Of a stretch of 50,096 nucleotides of DNA, positions 43,945 to 50,096 are shown in pieces. This DNA comes from Pseudomonadota bacterium. GTDB taxonomy: Bacteria > Pseudomonadota > Gammaproteobacteria > Steroidobacterales > Woeseiaceae. The translations under genes were made by a program, and so were the position numbers. How positions within the stretch are numbered: the first letter of the stretch is position 1; each line of letters starts with the position of its first letter. Location: assembly GCA_022572185.1 (NCBI GenBank), contig JACZWL010000022.1:1-50096 (forward strand), written 5' to 3'. A model generated the notes under the pieces. The model made no database searches. It saw only the letters and a program-made list of their open reading frames with translations, and was not told the DNA's origin.

Positions 43945-43974
43945 ATGAGCCTGGAACCAAAACCGAAGAAATGA
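43945..43974 (+). CDS. Nine-codon leader ORF overlapping the fdsG start
   Basis: ATG at 43945, 9 nt after GGAG, encodes MSLEPKPKK and stops at TGA (43972-43974), which overlaps the fdsG ATG (43971-43973) as ATGA. fdsG has only a weak ribosome-binding site of its own, so reinitiation or coupling from this ORF is plausible. The product itself probably has no role. A chance frame cannot be excluded. Confidence 0.5.
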   Translation: MSLEPKPKK

Positions 43975-44438
43975 AAGCCACATACGATAATGCGGCGGCG
44001 CACAAGCTGATCGGCGAAGTGGGCGCTGCGCCGGAAATGCTCGTACAGATTCTGAACGCCTTCGTCGAGAAGTTCTCGTACATCAGCGAGGAAGCTGTTC
44101 GTCAAATCGCGCAGGAACTGAACCTCTCACGCGCCGACGTGCATGGCGTCGTGAGTTTCTATCACGACCATCGTACCGAGCCGGCCGGCAAGCGGTTAAT
44201 AAAGATCTGTCAGGCCGAGTCCTGCCAGGCCATGGGCAGTCAGGCCCTGACCGCGCACGCGGTAGAGTCCCTGGGCGTAGGACTGCATGAGACAAGCGAA
44301 GACGGCGAGGTAACGCTTGAGCCGGTGTATTGCCTCGGGAACTGCGCCTGCTCTCCGGCAATCATGATCGATGACCGGGTCTACGGGCGCGTAGACGCAA
44401 AGAGACTTGACGACCTCGTAGCGGCAATGAGGAACTGA
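43971..44438 (+). CDS. fdsG: NAD-dependent formate dehydrogenase gamma subunit (NuoE-like)
   Basis: This 155-residue 2Fe-2S protein has a thioredoxin-like fold. Ligands are C80 and C85 (KICQAESCQAMGS) and C121 and C125 (VYCLGNCACSPAIM). It passes electrons between the alpha subunit and the NuoF-like beta subunit in soluble FdsABG-type formate dehydrogenases. The stop lies 5 nt before fdsB. Confidence 0.92.
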   Translation: MKATYDNAAAHKLIGEVGAAPEMLVQILNAFVEKFSYISEEAVRQIAQELNLSRADVHGVVSFYHDHRTEPAGKRLIKICQAESCQAMGSQALTAHAVESLGVGLHETSEDGEVTLEPVYCLGNCACSPAIMIDDRVYGRVDAKRLDDLVAAMRN

Positions 44439-44443
44439 CAGGA

Positions 44444-46000
44444 ATGGGCAAATCTATAACGGTCTTTGTGCCGCGGGAAACGTCTGCTATTTCTCTCGGC
44501 GCCGATGAAGTCGCCGATCGCATTCAAGCCGTTGCTTCGGACAATCAAGCGGGTATTACACTCGTCCGAAATGGCTCCTGGGGTATGTGCTGGCTTGAGC
44601 CGCTGGTCGAAGTCGCCGTTGACGGCGAGCGTATTGCATACGGTCCTGTCTCCGTCGGCGATGTGGATGATTTATTCAAGGCCGGTTTCCTGAAAGGCGG
44701 CGAGCACACGCTGAGACTCGGCAAAACCGCCGATATTCCTTATTTAAAGAACCAGGATCGCTGGACATTCAGGCGTTGTGGCCTCACCGACCCGATTTCA
44801 ATCGACGACTACCGCGCGAACGGGGGCTTCGATGGATTCCTGGCGGCAACGAAGATGGGCGCGATCCGCATTCTTGAAGAAGTCAAAAAGTCCGGCTTGC
44901 GAGGCCGGGGTGGCGCCGGATTTCCAACGGGTATCAAGTGGCAGACCGTTGCGGATGTTCCAGCCGATCAGAAATACATAGCCTGCAACGCAGATGAAGG
45001 AGACAGCGGCACATTTTCCGACCGCATGCTGATGGAGGGCGATCCGTTTTGCCTGATAGAGGGCATGATGATTGCAGGCCTCGCCGTCGGCGCTGATCGC
45101 GGCTACGTCTATTTGCGATCTGAATATCCATTGACCCGCGGAATATTCGGCGAGGCATTACAAGCCGCGAAGGATGCGGGCTGGCTTGGCGAAAACATTC
45201 AGGATAGTGGCTTTGACTTCGAGATCGATTTGCACATTGGTGCAGGCTCTTATGTCTGTGGTGAAGAGACGGCAATGCTCGAGAGCCTCGAGGGCAAAGC
45301 AGGCATAATCCGGTACAAGCCCCCCCTGCCCGCAGTCGAGGGCTTGTTCGGTGAGCCGACCGTTGTCAACAACGTCATCACCCTGGCTACCGTGCCCGAT
45401 ATTCTCGTTGCGGGCGGTGATAAATATGCGGTGCTTGGCATCGATCGGTCGAGAGGCACGCTTGCATTTCAGCTTGCAGGTAATATCAAGCATGGCGGCC
45501 TCGTCGAAAAAGCTTTCGGCCTGACGTTGCGGGAACTCATCGAAGACTTCGGTGGGGGCACGGCATCGGGCCGCGACATTCGCGCAGTGCAGGTTGGCGG
45601 CCCGCTCGGTGCTTACTTTCCTGAGAATCTGCTCGATACACCACTGGACTACGAAGCATTCGCTGAACTTGACGGCATCATCGGTCACGGCGGAGTCGTC
45701 GTTTTCGATGACCGTGTCGACATGGCTGCCCAGGCGCGGTTTGCAATGGAGTTCTGCGCGATCGAGTCCTGTGGCAAATGCACGCCGTGCCGGATCGGAT
45801 CCGTGCGCGGCGTCGAGGTAATCGACAGAATCGTTGCCAACGAAAACCGAGACGCGAATCTTGAGCTTCTTCGTGAACTCTGCGACACATTGGAGGACGG
45901 TTCGCTGTGCGCGATGGGGGGAATGACGCCGTTTCCGGTTCGTAGTTCGGTAAAATACTTCCGCGAGGACTTTACACGTCCCCCAGGAGCGGAAAATTGA
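44444..46000 (+). CDS. fdsB: NAD-dependent formate dehydrogenase beta subunit (NuoF-like)
   Basis: This 518-residue flavoprotein carries FMN, NAD(H) and one 4Fe-4S cluster. The N-terminal ~110 residues form a ferredoxin/thioredoxin-like domain as in FdsB. The FMN/NADH site is GLRGRGGAGFPTGIKWQ (about 151-167) and GAGSYVCGEETAMLESLEGK (267-286). The 4Fe-4S ligands are in ESCGKCTPCRIGSVRG (C443, C446, C449) and C489. It reduces NAD+ with electrons from formate. Its TGA stop overlaps the fdsA TTG. Confidence 0.94.
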   Translation: MGKSITVFVPRETSAISLGADEVADRIQAVASDNQAGITLVRNGSWGMCWLEPLVEVAVDGERIAYGPVSVGDVDDLFKAGFLKGGEHTLRLGKTADIPYLKNQDRWTFRRCGLTDPISIDDYRANGGFDGFLAATKMGAIRILEEVKKSGLRGRGGAGFPTGIKWQTVADVPADQKYIACNADEGDSGTFSDRMLMEGDPFCLIEGMMIAGLAVGADRGYVYLRSEYPLTRGIFGEALQAAKDAGWLGENIQDSGFDFEIDLHIGAGSYVCGEETAMLESLEGKAGIIRYKPPLPAVEGLFGEPTVVNNVITLATVPDILVAGGDKYAVLGIDRSRGTLAFQLAGNIKHGGLVEKAFGLTLRELIEDFGGGTASGRDIRAVQVGGPLGAYFPENLLDTPLDYEAFAELDGIIGHGGVVVFDDRVDMAAQARFAMEFCAIESCGKCTPCRIGSVRGVEVIDRIVANENRDANLELLRELCDTLEDGSLCAMGGMTPFPVRSSVKYFREDFTRPPGAEN

Positions 46001-48831
46001 GTCTGATCAAAGACATAGACTACGGCACGCCGGAGAGTCTGTTCGAGGATACGGTAGACATCGAGATTGACGGTCTGCCGACAACGGTGAAGGCAGGTAC
46101 AACGATACTGCGGGCGGCCCGCGAGATGGGCGTAGACATACCCAGATTATGTGCAACCGACAGCCTGAAACCGTTTGGTTCCTGTCGCCTGTGCGTCGTC
46201 GAGGTCGAAGGCCGCAAGGGCTACCCGGCATCGTGCACGACCCCGGTCGAACCCGGCATGAAGATCCTTACTCAGACAGATCAGGTGGCCCGGCTCCGCC
46301 GCAACGTGATGGAGCTATACATTTCCGATCACCCGCTCGATTGCCTGACCTGTTCTGCGAATGGCGACTGTGAATTACAGGATATGGCAGGTGCCGTCGG
46401 TTTGCGGGAGGTGCGCTACGGCATGGACGGTGCGAATCACCTCGACGCACCCGTTGATGACAGCAACCCGTATTTCTCGTTTGACCCGAGCAAGTGCATC
46501 GTGTGCTCACGCTGCGTTCGTGCCTGCGACGAGGTGCAGGGAACATTCGCGCTAACGATCGAAGGGCGAGGTTTCGATTCGAAGGTGGCAGCCAGCATCG
46601 GCGAGACTTTTCTCGATTCGGAGTGTGTTTCCTGCGGCGCTTGTATTCAGGTATGCCCAACTGCGACACTGATGGAGAAGACCATCATCGATCACGGTCA
46701 GCCGGAGCATAGCGTCATAACTACCTGCGCTTATTGCGGTGTCGGCTGTGCATTCAAGGCCGAAATGAAAGGCGATCAGCTAATCAGGATGACGCCGTAT
46801 AAAGACGGCCACGCAAATCACGGGCACAGTTGCGTAAAAGGTCGCTTTGCGTGGGGTTACGCGACGCACAAGGACCGCATTCTTGATCCGATGATCCGCG
46901 ACAACACCAGCGACCCCTGGCGAAAAGTCACGTGGGACGAAGCGATCGGTTTTGCAGCCAGGCGATTCAAAGAGATTCAGAAAAAGTACGGCAGGAAATC
47001 AATTGGCGGCATTACGTCCTCGCGCTGCACCAATGAAGAAGTCTGGCTGGTGCAGAAACTGGTCCGCGCGGCCTTCGGTAACAACAACGTAGACACCTGT
47101 GCACGCGTCTGCCATTCGCCGACGGGTTACGGGCTGAAGCAAACACTCGGAACGTCGGCCGGCACTCAACTGTTTGACAGCGTCATGGATGCGGACGTTA
47201 TCACTGTGATCGGGGCAAATCCGACTGTAGGTCATCCTGTCTTCGCGTCTCAGATGAAACAACGGCTTCGCCAGGGCGCGAAGTTAATCGTCATCGACCC
47301 ACGCGAGATTGACCTCGTGCGTTCCCCACACGTCGAGGCCGACTATCATCTACCGTTGTTACCTGGCACGAACGTGCCGATCATCAACGCCTTTGCCTAT
47401 GTCGCCATCACCGAGGGATTCATCGACGAGAAGTACGTTGCGGAACGCTGCGATACAGAGTCGTTCGAGGCCTGGAAAGCCTGCATACTCAAGCCTGAAA
47501 ATTCGCCCGAGGAGGTCGCAAAGATCTCGGGCGTCCCGGCAGATGTCATACGGGACGCGGCAAGACTCTATGCGAGCGCCGATCGGGCAGCCATCTATTA
47601 CGGGCTTGGCGTGTCCGAGCACAGCCAGGGCTCGACGATGGTCATGGGCATGGCGAATCTCGCAATGGCCACGGGCAACATCGGCTTTACCGGTGTTGGC
47701 GTGAACCCGCTGCGTGGACAGAACAATGTGCAAGGCTCCTGCGACATGGGCTCATTCCCGCATGAGTTGCCGGGTTACCGGCCTGTTCAGGACGATGAGG
47801 TGCGGTCGACCTTCGAGAAGCGTTGGGGCGTCGAACTCGACCCGGAACCGGGTTTCCGCATCCCGAATATGTTCGACGCGGCGATCGCCGGAAAATTCAA
47901 GGGCATGTACATTCAGGGCGAAGATCTGGCTCAGTCCGATCCCAACACTCAGCATGTCGAAGCAGCATTCAGCAGTATGGAATGTATCGTCGTACAGGAC
48001 CTGTTCCTTGTTGAAACGGCCAAGTTCGCCCACGTGTTTCTGCCCGGCACCTCTTTTCTTGAAAAGAACGGCACCTTCACTAATGCAGAACGGCGCATAA
48101 ACCGGGTGCGCCCGGTGATGAAGCCCAAGCAGGGTAAAGCCGAATGGCGGATTACCCAGGAGCTCGCGCAGGCACTCGGCTATCCGATGAATTACAACAA
48201 CGAAGCCGAGATCATGGATGAGATCGCGGCATTGACGCCGGCGTTTACCGGCGTCTCGTTCGACTTCCTGGACCGTGTCGGCAGTGTGCAATGGCCCTGC
48301 AACGAAAAAGCGCCGATGGGCACGCCCATCATGCACGTTGATAATTTTGTGCGCGGCAAAGGTCTGTTTGTCGAAACTGATTATGTGCCAACACAGGAAC
48401 GGACCAACAATAAATTCCCGCTGCTGTTAACGACCGGCCGAATATTGAGCCAGTACAACGTCGGCGCTCAGACGCGGCGAACGGAAAATGTCGTGTGGTA
48501 CGACGACGACGTGCTCGAGATTCATCCGCATGACGCCGAAACACGCGGTATCAATAACGGTGATCGAGTTTCACTGGCAAGCCGTAAAGGTGACATCACG
48601 CTTCGTGCCACAATCACCGAACGGGTACCTCCAGGCGTCGTTTACACCACGTTCCATAATCCGGAAACCGGCGCCAACGTCGTGACGACAGAATACAGTG
48701 ACTGGGCGACGAACTGCCCTGAGTACAAGGTTACAGCAGTGCAGGTCGCGCCGGCCGTACATCGTTCGAAGTGGCAGCACGAATTCGAAGAGCGGGCCCG
48801 CAGCCAGGGCAAGATACTCGAATCGGTTTAG
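45997..48831 (+). CDS. fdsA: NAD-dependent formate dehydrogenase alpha subunit, molybdenum-containing
   Basis: This 944-residue catalytic subunit oxidises formate to CO2 at a Mo-bisMGD centre. The N-terminal 2Fe-2S ligands are C52, C63, C66, C80. The His-Cys-ligated cluster is H112, C116, C119, C125. Two ferredoxin-type clusters are at C167/170/173/177 and C210/213/216/220. The MGD-proximal 4Fe-4S is CAYCGVGC (C244, C247, C251) and C279. The active site is NVDTCARVCHSPTGYG, with C372 and H373; it is cysteine, encoded by TGC, not selenocysteine. The C-terminal MopB_CT domain has NVVWYDDDVLEIHPHDAETR. The start is TTG behind AGGAG. No fdsD or other FDH accessory gene follows. Confidence 0.95.
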   Translation: MSLIKDIDYGTPESLFEDTVDIEIDGLPTTVKAGTTILRAAREMGVDIPRLCATDSLKPFGSCRLCVVEVEGRKGYPASCTTPVEPGMKILTQTDQVARLRRNVMELYISDHPLDCLTCSANGDCELQDMAGAVGLREVRYGMDGANHLDAPVDDSNPYFSFDPSKCIVCSRCVRACDEVQGTFALTIEGRGFDSKVAASIGETFLDSECVSCGACIQVCPTATLMEKTIIDHGQPEHSVITTCAYCGVGCAFKAEMKGDQLIRMTPYKDGHANHGHSCVKGRFAWGYATHKDRILDPMIRDNTSDPWRKVTWDEAIGFAARRFKEIQKKYGRKSIGGITSSRCTNEEVWLVQKLVRAAFGNNNVDTCARVCHSPTGYGLKQTLGTSAGTQLFDSVMDADVITVIGANPTVGHPVFASQMKQRLRQGAKLIVIDPREIDLVRSPHVEADYHLPLLPGTNVPIINAFAYVAITEGFIDEKYVAERCDTESFEAWKACILKPENSPEEVAKISGVPADVIRDAARLYASADRAAIYYGLGVSEHSQGSTMVMGMANLAMATGNIGFTGVGVNPLRGQNNVQGSCDMGSFPHELPGYRPVQDDEVRSTFEKRWGVELDPEPGFRIPNMFDAAIAGKFKGMYIQGEDLAQSDPNTQHVEAAFSSMECIVVQDLFLVETAKFAHVFLPGTSFLEKNGTFTNAERRINRVRPVMKPKQGKAEWRITQELAQALGYPMNYNNEAEIMDEIAALTPAFTGVSFDFLDRVGSVQWPCNEKAPMGTPIMHVDNFVRGKGLFVETDYVPTQERTNNKFPLLLTTGRILSQYNVGAQTRRTENVVWYDDDVLEIHPHDAETRGINNGDRVSLASRKGDITLRATITERVPPGVVYTTFHNPETGANVVTTEYSDWATNCPEYKVTAVQVAPAVHRSKWQHEFEERARSQGKILESV

Positions 48832-49176
48832 TCGGGGCAGAGCAGGATTTTCGCCCGTGGTGCCGGTCAGCCATATCAGTCGGTATCCGACCGGACAGAC
48901 CCTCTCAGATTTGGTCGAGCTCCACTGGCGGCTGCCGCCTGATTTCAGACGCTCGATGGCTGGAAAAACTGGTCCCGCGAAAGACCGAAAACGACCCTGG
49001 CGGACATTGCAATGCCACATAGTCTGTGCCTGACCAAAAACAATTCTGACTGATAAGTACTGGTAATGTTGGCGCATAACTATTCTCGTCGAAAAACTTC
49101 ACGCGATAGCGTGAAAGTTGTCAAAACCTGTATTGGACCGTATTGTGGCCGCCGGTAGGATTAGTTGGGAGAAGAC
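48832..49176. other. 345-bp gap after fdsA with one hairpin
   Basis: No gene recognised; the longest frames are shadows of fdsA. A perfect 7-bp hairpin TTCACGC/GCGTGAA (49098-49104, 49109-49115, loop GATA) lies about 60 nt before the next ATG. The promoter of the membrane-protein gene should be in this region. Confidence 0.5.
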
Positions 49177-49626
49177 ATGTCGGAAATACGCGAGACAGAT
49201 GTCGTACCGACGCCCAAGCACCTGTGGGTGATCGGCGTTATCGCACTCTTATGGAATGCCATGGGAGCATTGGACTACGTCATGACGCAGACCAGGAACG
49301 AAGCGTACATGAGTGCATTTACACCGGAGCAGCTTTCCTTTTTTTACGGCTTTCCTGCCTGGGCAGTTGCGACCTGGGCCATTGCGGTTTGGGGCGGCGT
49401 ACTTGGCGCGTTCCTGCTGCTATTCAGGCGGCGTTATGCGGTATGGGTGTTTCTTACCTCGCTAATCGCGATGGCAATCACCGCGTTTCAAAATTACGCC
49501 CTATCCAATGGAATGGAAGTTATCGGAGACGCCTTTACCCTTGGATTTACCGCCGCGATATTCCTGATTGCGCTGGCACTGTTTCTGTACGCCCGCGCGA
49601 TGCATAAGCGGAAGATCCTCGTCTAG
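49177..49626 (+). CDS. Small four-TM membrane protein, intact paralogue of 28418-28816
   Basis: The product has 149 residues and about four membrane segments (near 19-37, 60-80, 87-106, 118-138) with short loops. Conserved with the paralogue: MGALDYVMTQTRNEAYMS, FTPEQLSFFYGFPAW, VWGGVLGA, LSNGMEVIGDAF and the end YARAMHKRKIL. A strong GGGAGAAG precedes the ATG at 49177; an in-frame TTG four codons upstream is less likely. I recognise no characterised family. A clear terminator follows at 49739-49766. Confidence 0.8.
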   Translation: MSEIRETDVVPTPKHLWVIGVIALLWNAMGALDYVMTQTRNEAYMSAFTPEQLSFFYGFPAWAVATWAIAVWGGVLGAFLLLFRRRYAVWVFLTSLIAMAITAFQNYALSNGMEVIGDAFTLGFTAAIFLIALALFLYARAMHKRKILV

Positions 49627-49722
49627 CCGGAAAGCGTCGCGATCCGGAAGCCGGTCGTCGCGTTGAAAGCGCCGCCTGACAAATCGCTGCACTGCCTGCC
49701 ATGCATGCCCTGGCGCCCCCAA

Positions 49723-50096
49723 TTAGTCCTTGTCATCGAAGAGCCACTGTTCCAGTGGCTCTTTTATAAGCGCTGTAAAGAACAGGTACATCGCGACGAG
49801 TAACGCCAATCCCCATGGTGGCGAGTACGAAATGATAGGCACTGGCCAGATGAATGCCTGAATCATGTTCCGTAGAGAATCACCGACAAATCGAAATATT
49901 AATTCGACGAGCTGTTCGGTGAAAAACTCGACGATCCCCTCACTCGCCAGAATCTCCCCGATGATCGTCGTCGCTTCGAGATAGACAAAAGTCACCACGA
50001 AACCACAAGCGTACAGGCCGCCGCCTCTGGCCTTCCACACCTTGCGGAACCAGGGCCGCAACGTTTTCGCTGTTTGCCCGGGAAATGCTTTCGGTT
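49723..50096 (-). CDS. Membrane protein of unknown function, possibly incomplete at the window edge
   Basis: The frame has at least 112 residues (TTG at 50061) and stays open to the window edge (KAFPGQTAKT...), so the start may lie outside. Two hydrophobic segments are visible (GLYACGFVVTFVYLEA; LALLVAMYLFFTALI), with a long amphipathic middle (ILASEGIVEFFTEQLVELIF). Its last codons overlap a plus-strand terminator. No family recognised. Confidence 0.55.
   Translation of the reverse strand, partial: PKAFPGQTAKTLRPWFRKVWKARGGGLYACGFVVTFVYLEATTIIGEILASEGIVEFFTEQLVELIFRFVGDSLRNMIQAFIWPVPIISYSPPWGLALLVAMYLFFTALIKEPLEQWLFDDKD
49739..49766 (+). terminator. Intrinsic terminator of the membrane-protein gene, overlapping the convergent ORF
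   Basis: A perfect 11-bp stem (AAGAGCCACTG 49739-49749, CAGTGGCTCTT 49753-49763, loop TTC) is followed by T residues on the plus strand. It lies 113 nt after the stop at 49626 and inside the 3' end of the minus-strand ORF. Confidence 0.8.

Noticed and set aside
47110-47115. Possible selenocysteine in formate dehydrogenase.
   Set aside because: The catalytic position is encoded by TGC (cysteine), and there is no in-frame TGA in fdsA.
48698-49033. A 111-codon frame running from fdsA into the downstream gap, considered as a missing FDH accessory gene.
   Set aside because: Most of it is fdsA in another frame, and the rest has no FdsD/FdhE features.

Overview
The window looks like chromosomal DNA of a free-living, probably aerobic, probably marine gammaproteobacterium. 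The evidence is indirect: moderately high GC, dense strand-switching operons, lipoproteins with clear lipoboxes, a complete Bat/MoxR cluster, a SohB-type protease, a high-potential iron-sulfur protein and an NAD-dependent molybdenum formate dehydrogenase. No rRNA or other taxonomic marker is present, so a finer placement would be a guess.

Layout. 1-2.1 kb: the 3' end of an acetamidase/formamidase gene, a DUF3052 gene, a glyoxalase-fold gene and a FetB-type permease without its ATPase. 2.1-3.5 kb: a three-gene stress unit (ECF sigma factor, one-TM anti-sigma factor, Spy/CpxP-like periplasmic protein) resembling the Cnr metal-sensing arrangement. 3.5-9.4 kb: a sodium:solute symporter, a stand-alone membrane domain, a perfect 27-bp inverted repeat and a fused HyuA-HyuB 5-oxoprolinase. 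9.5-10.95 kb: an ISL3-type insertion sequence with an exact 8-bp target duplication and a decayed transposase. 11.1-13.6 kb: an aldo/keto reductase and a FAD oxidoreductase, convergent. 13.8-15.9 kb: a tRNA-Pro-like 3' fragment and an orphan contractile-tail sheath gene, possibly the scar of a lost island. 16-22.3 kb: a PLP desulfhydrase/deaminase-type enzyme, a small ORF, an L,D-transpeptidase lipoprotein, a methyltransferase, an M48 lipoprotein protease, SohB and LipA. 22.3-25.1 kb: repeat-rich DNA around a small conserved-looking gene and an OmpA-domain protein. 25.1-29.5 kb: an alpha/beta hydrolase, a HAD phosphatase, GloA, two lipoproteins and a small membrane protein whose paralogue lies at 49.2 kb.

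29.7-36.8 kb holds a complete minus-strand MoxR-DUF58-DUF4381-BatA-BatB/C-BatD operon. A 165-bp imperfect palindrome is wedged directly behind the moxR stop codon. 36.9-42.8 kb: a DUF192 and a ferric-reductase-like membrane protein, an aromatic/aspartate aminotransferase, an MBL-fold hydrolase, a DUF962-like protein, HiPIP and an M61-like zinc peptidase. 43.1-48.8 kb: fdhD-fdsG-fdsB-fdsA, encoding a soluble NAD+-dependent molybdenum formate dehydrogenase and its sulfurtransferase. Ahead of fdsG a hairpin can hide the ribosome-binding site of a nine-codon ORF that overlaps the fdsG start.

I did not find a large undescribed defence or biosynthetic system. The most unusual items are the orphan sheath beside a tRNA remnant, the leader-ORF/hairpin before fdsG, the Cnr-like sigma unit, the palindromic element in the Bat operon, overlapping alternative dyads before the OmpA gene, and the membrane-protein paralogue with a stop at codon 2.
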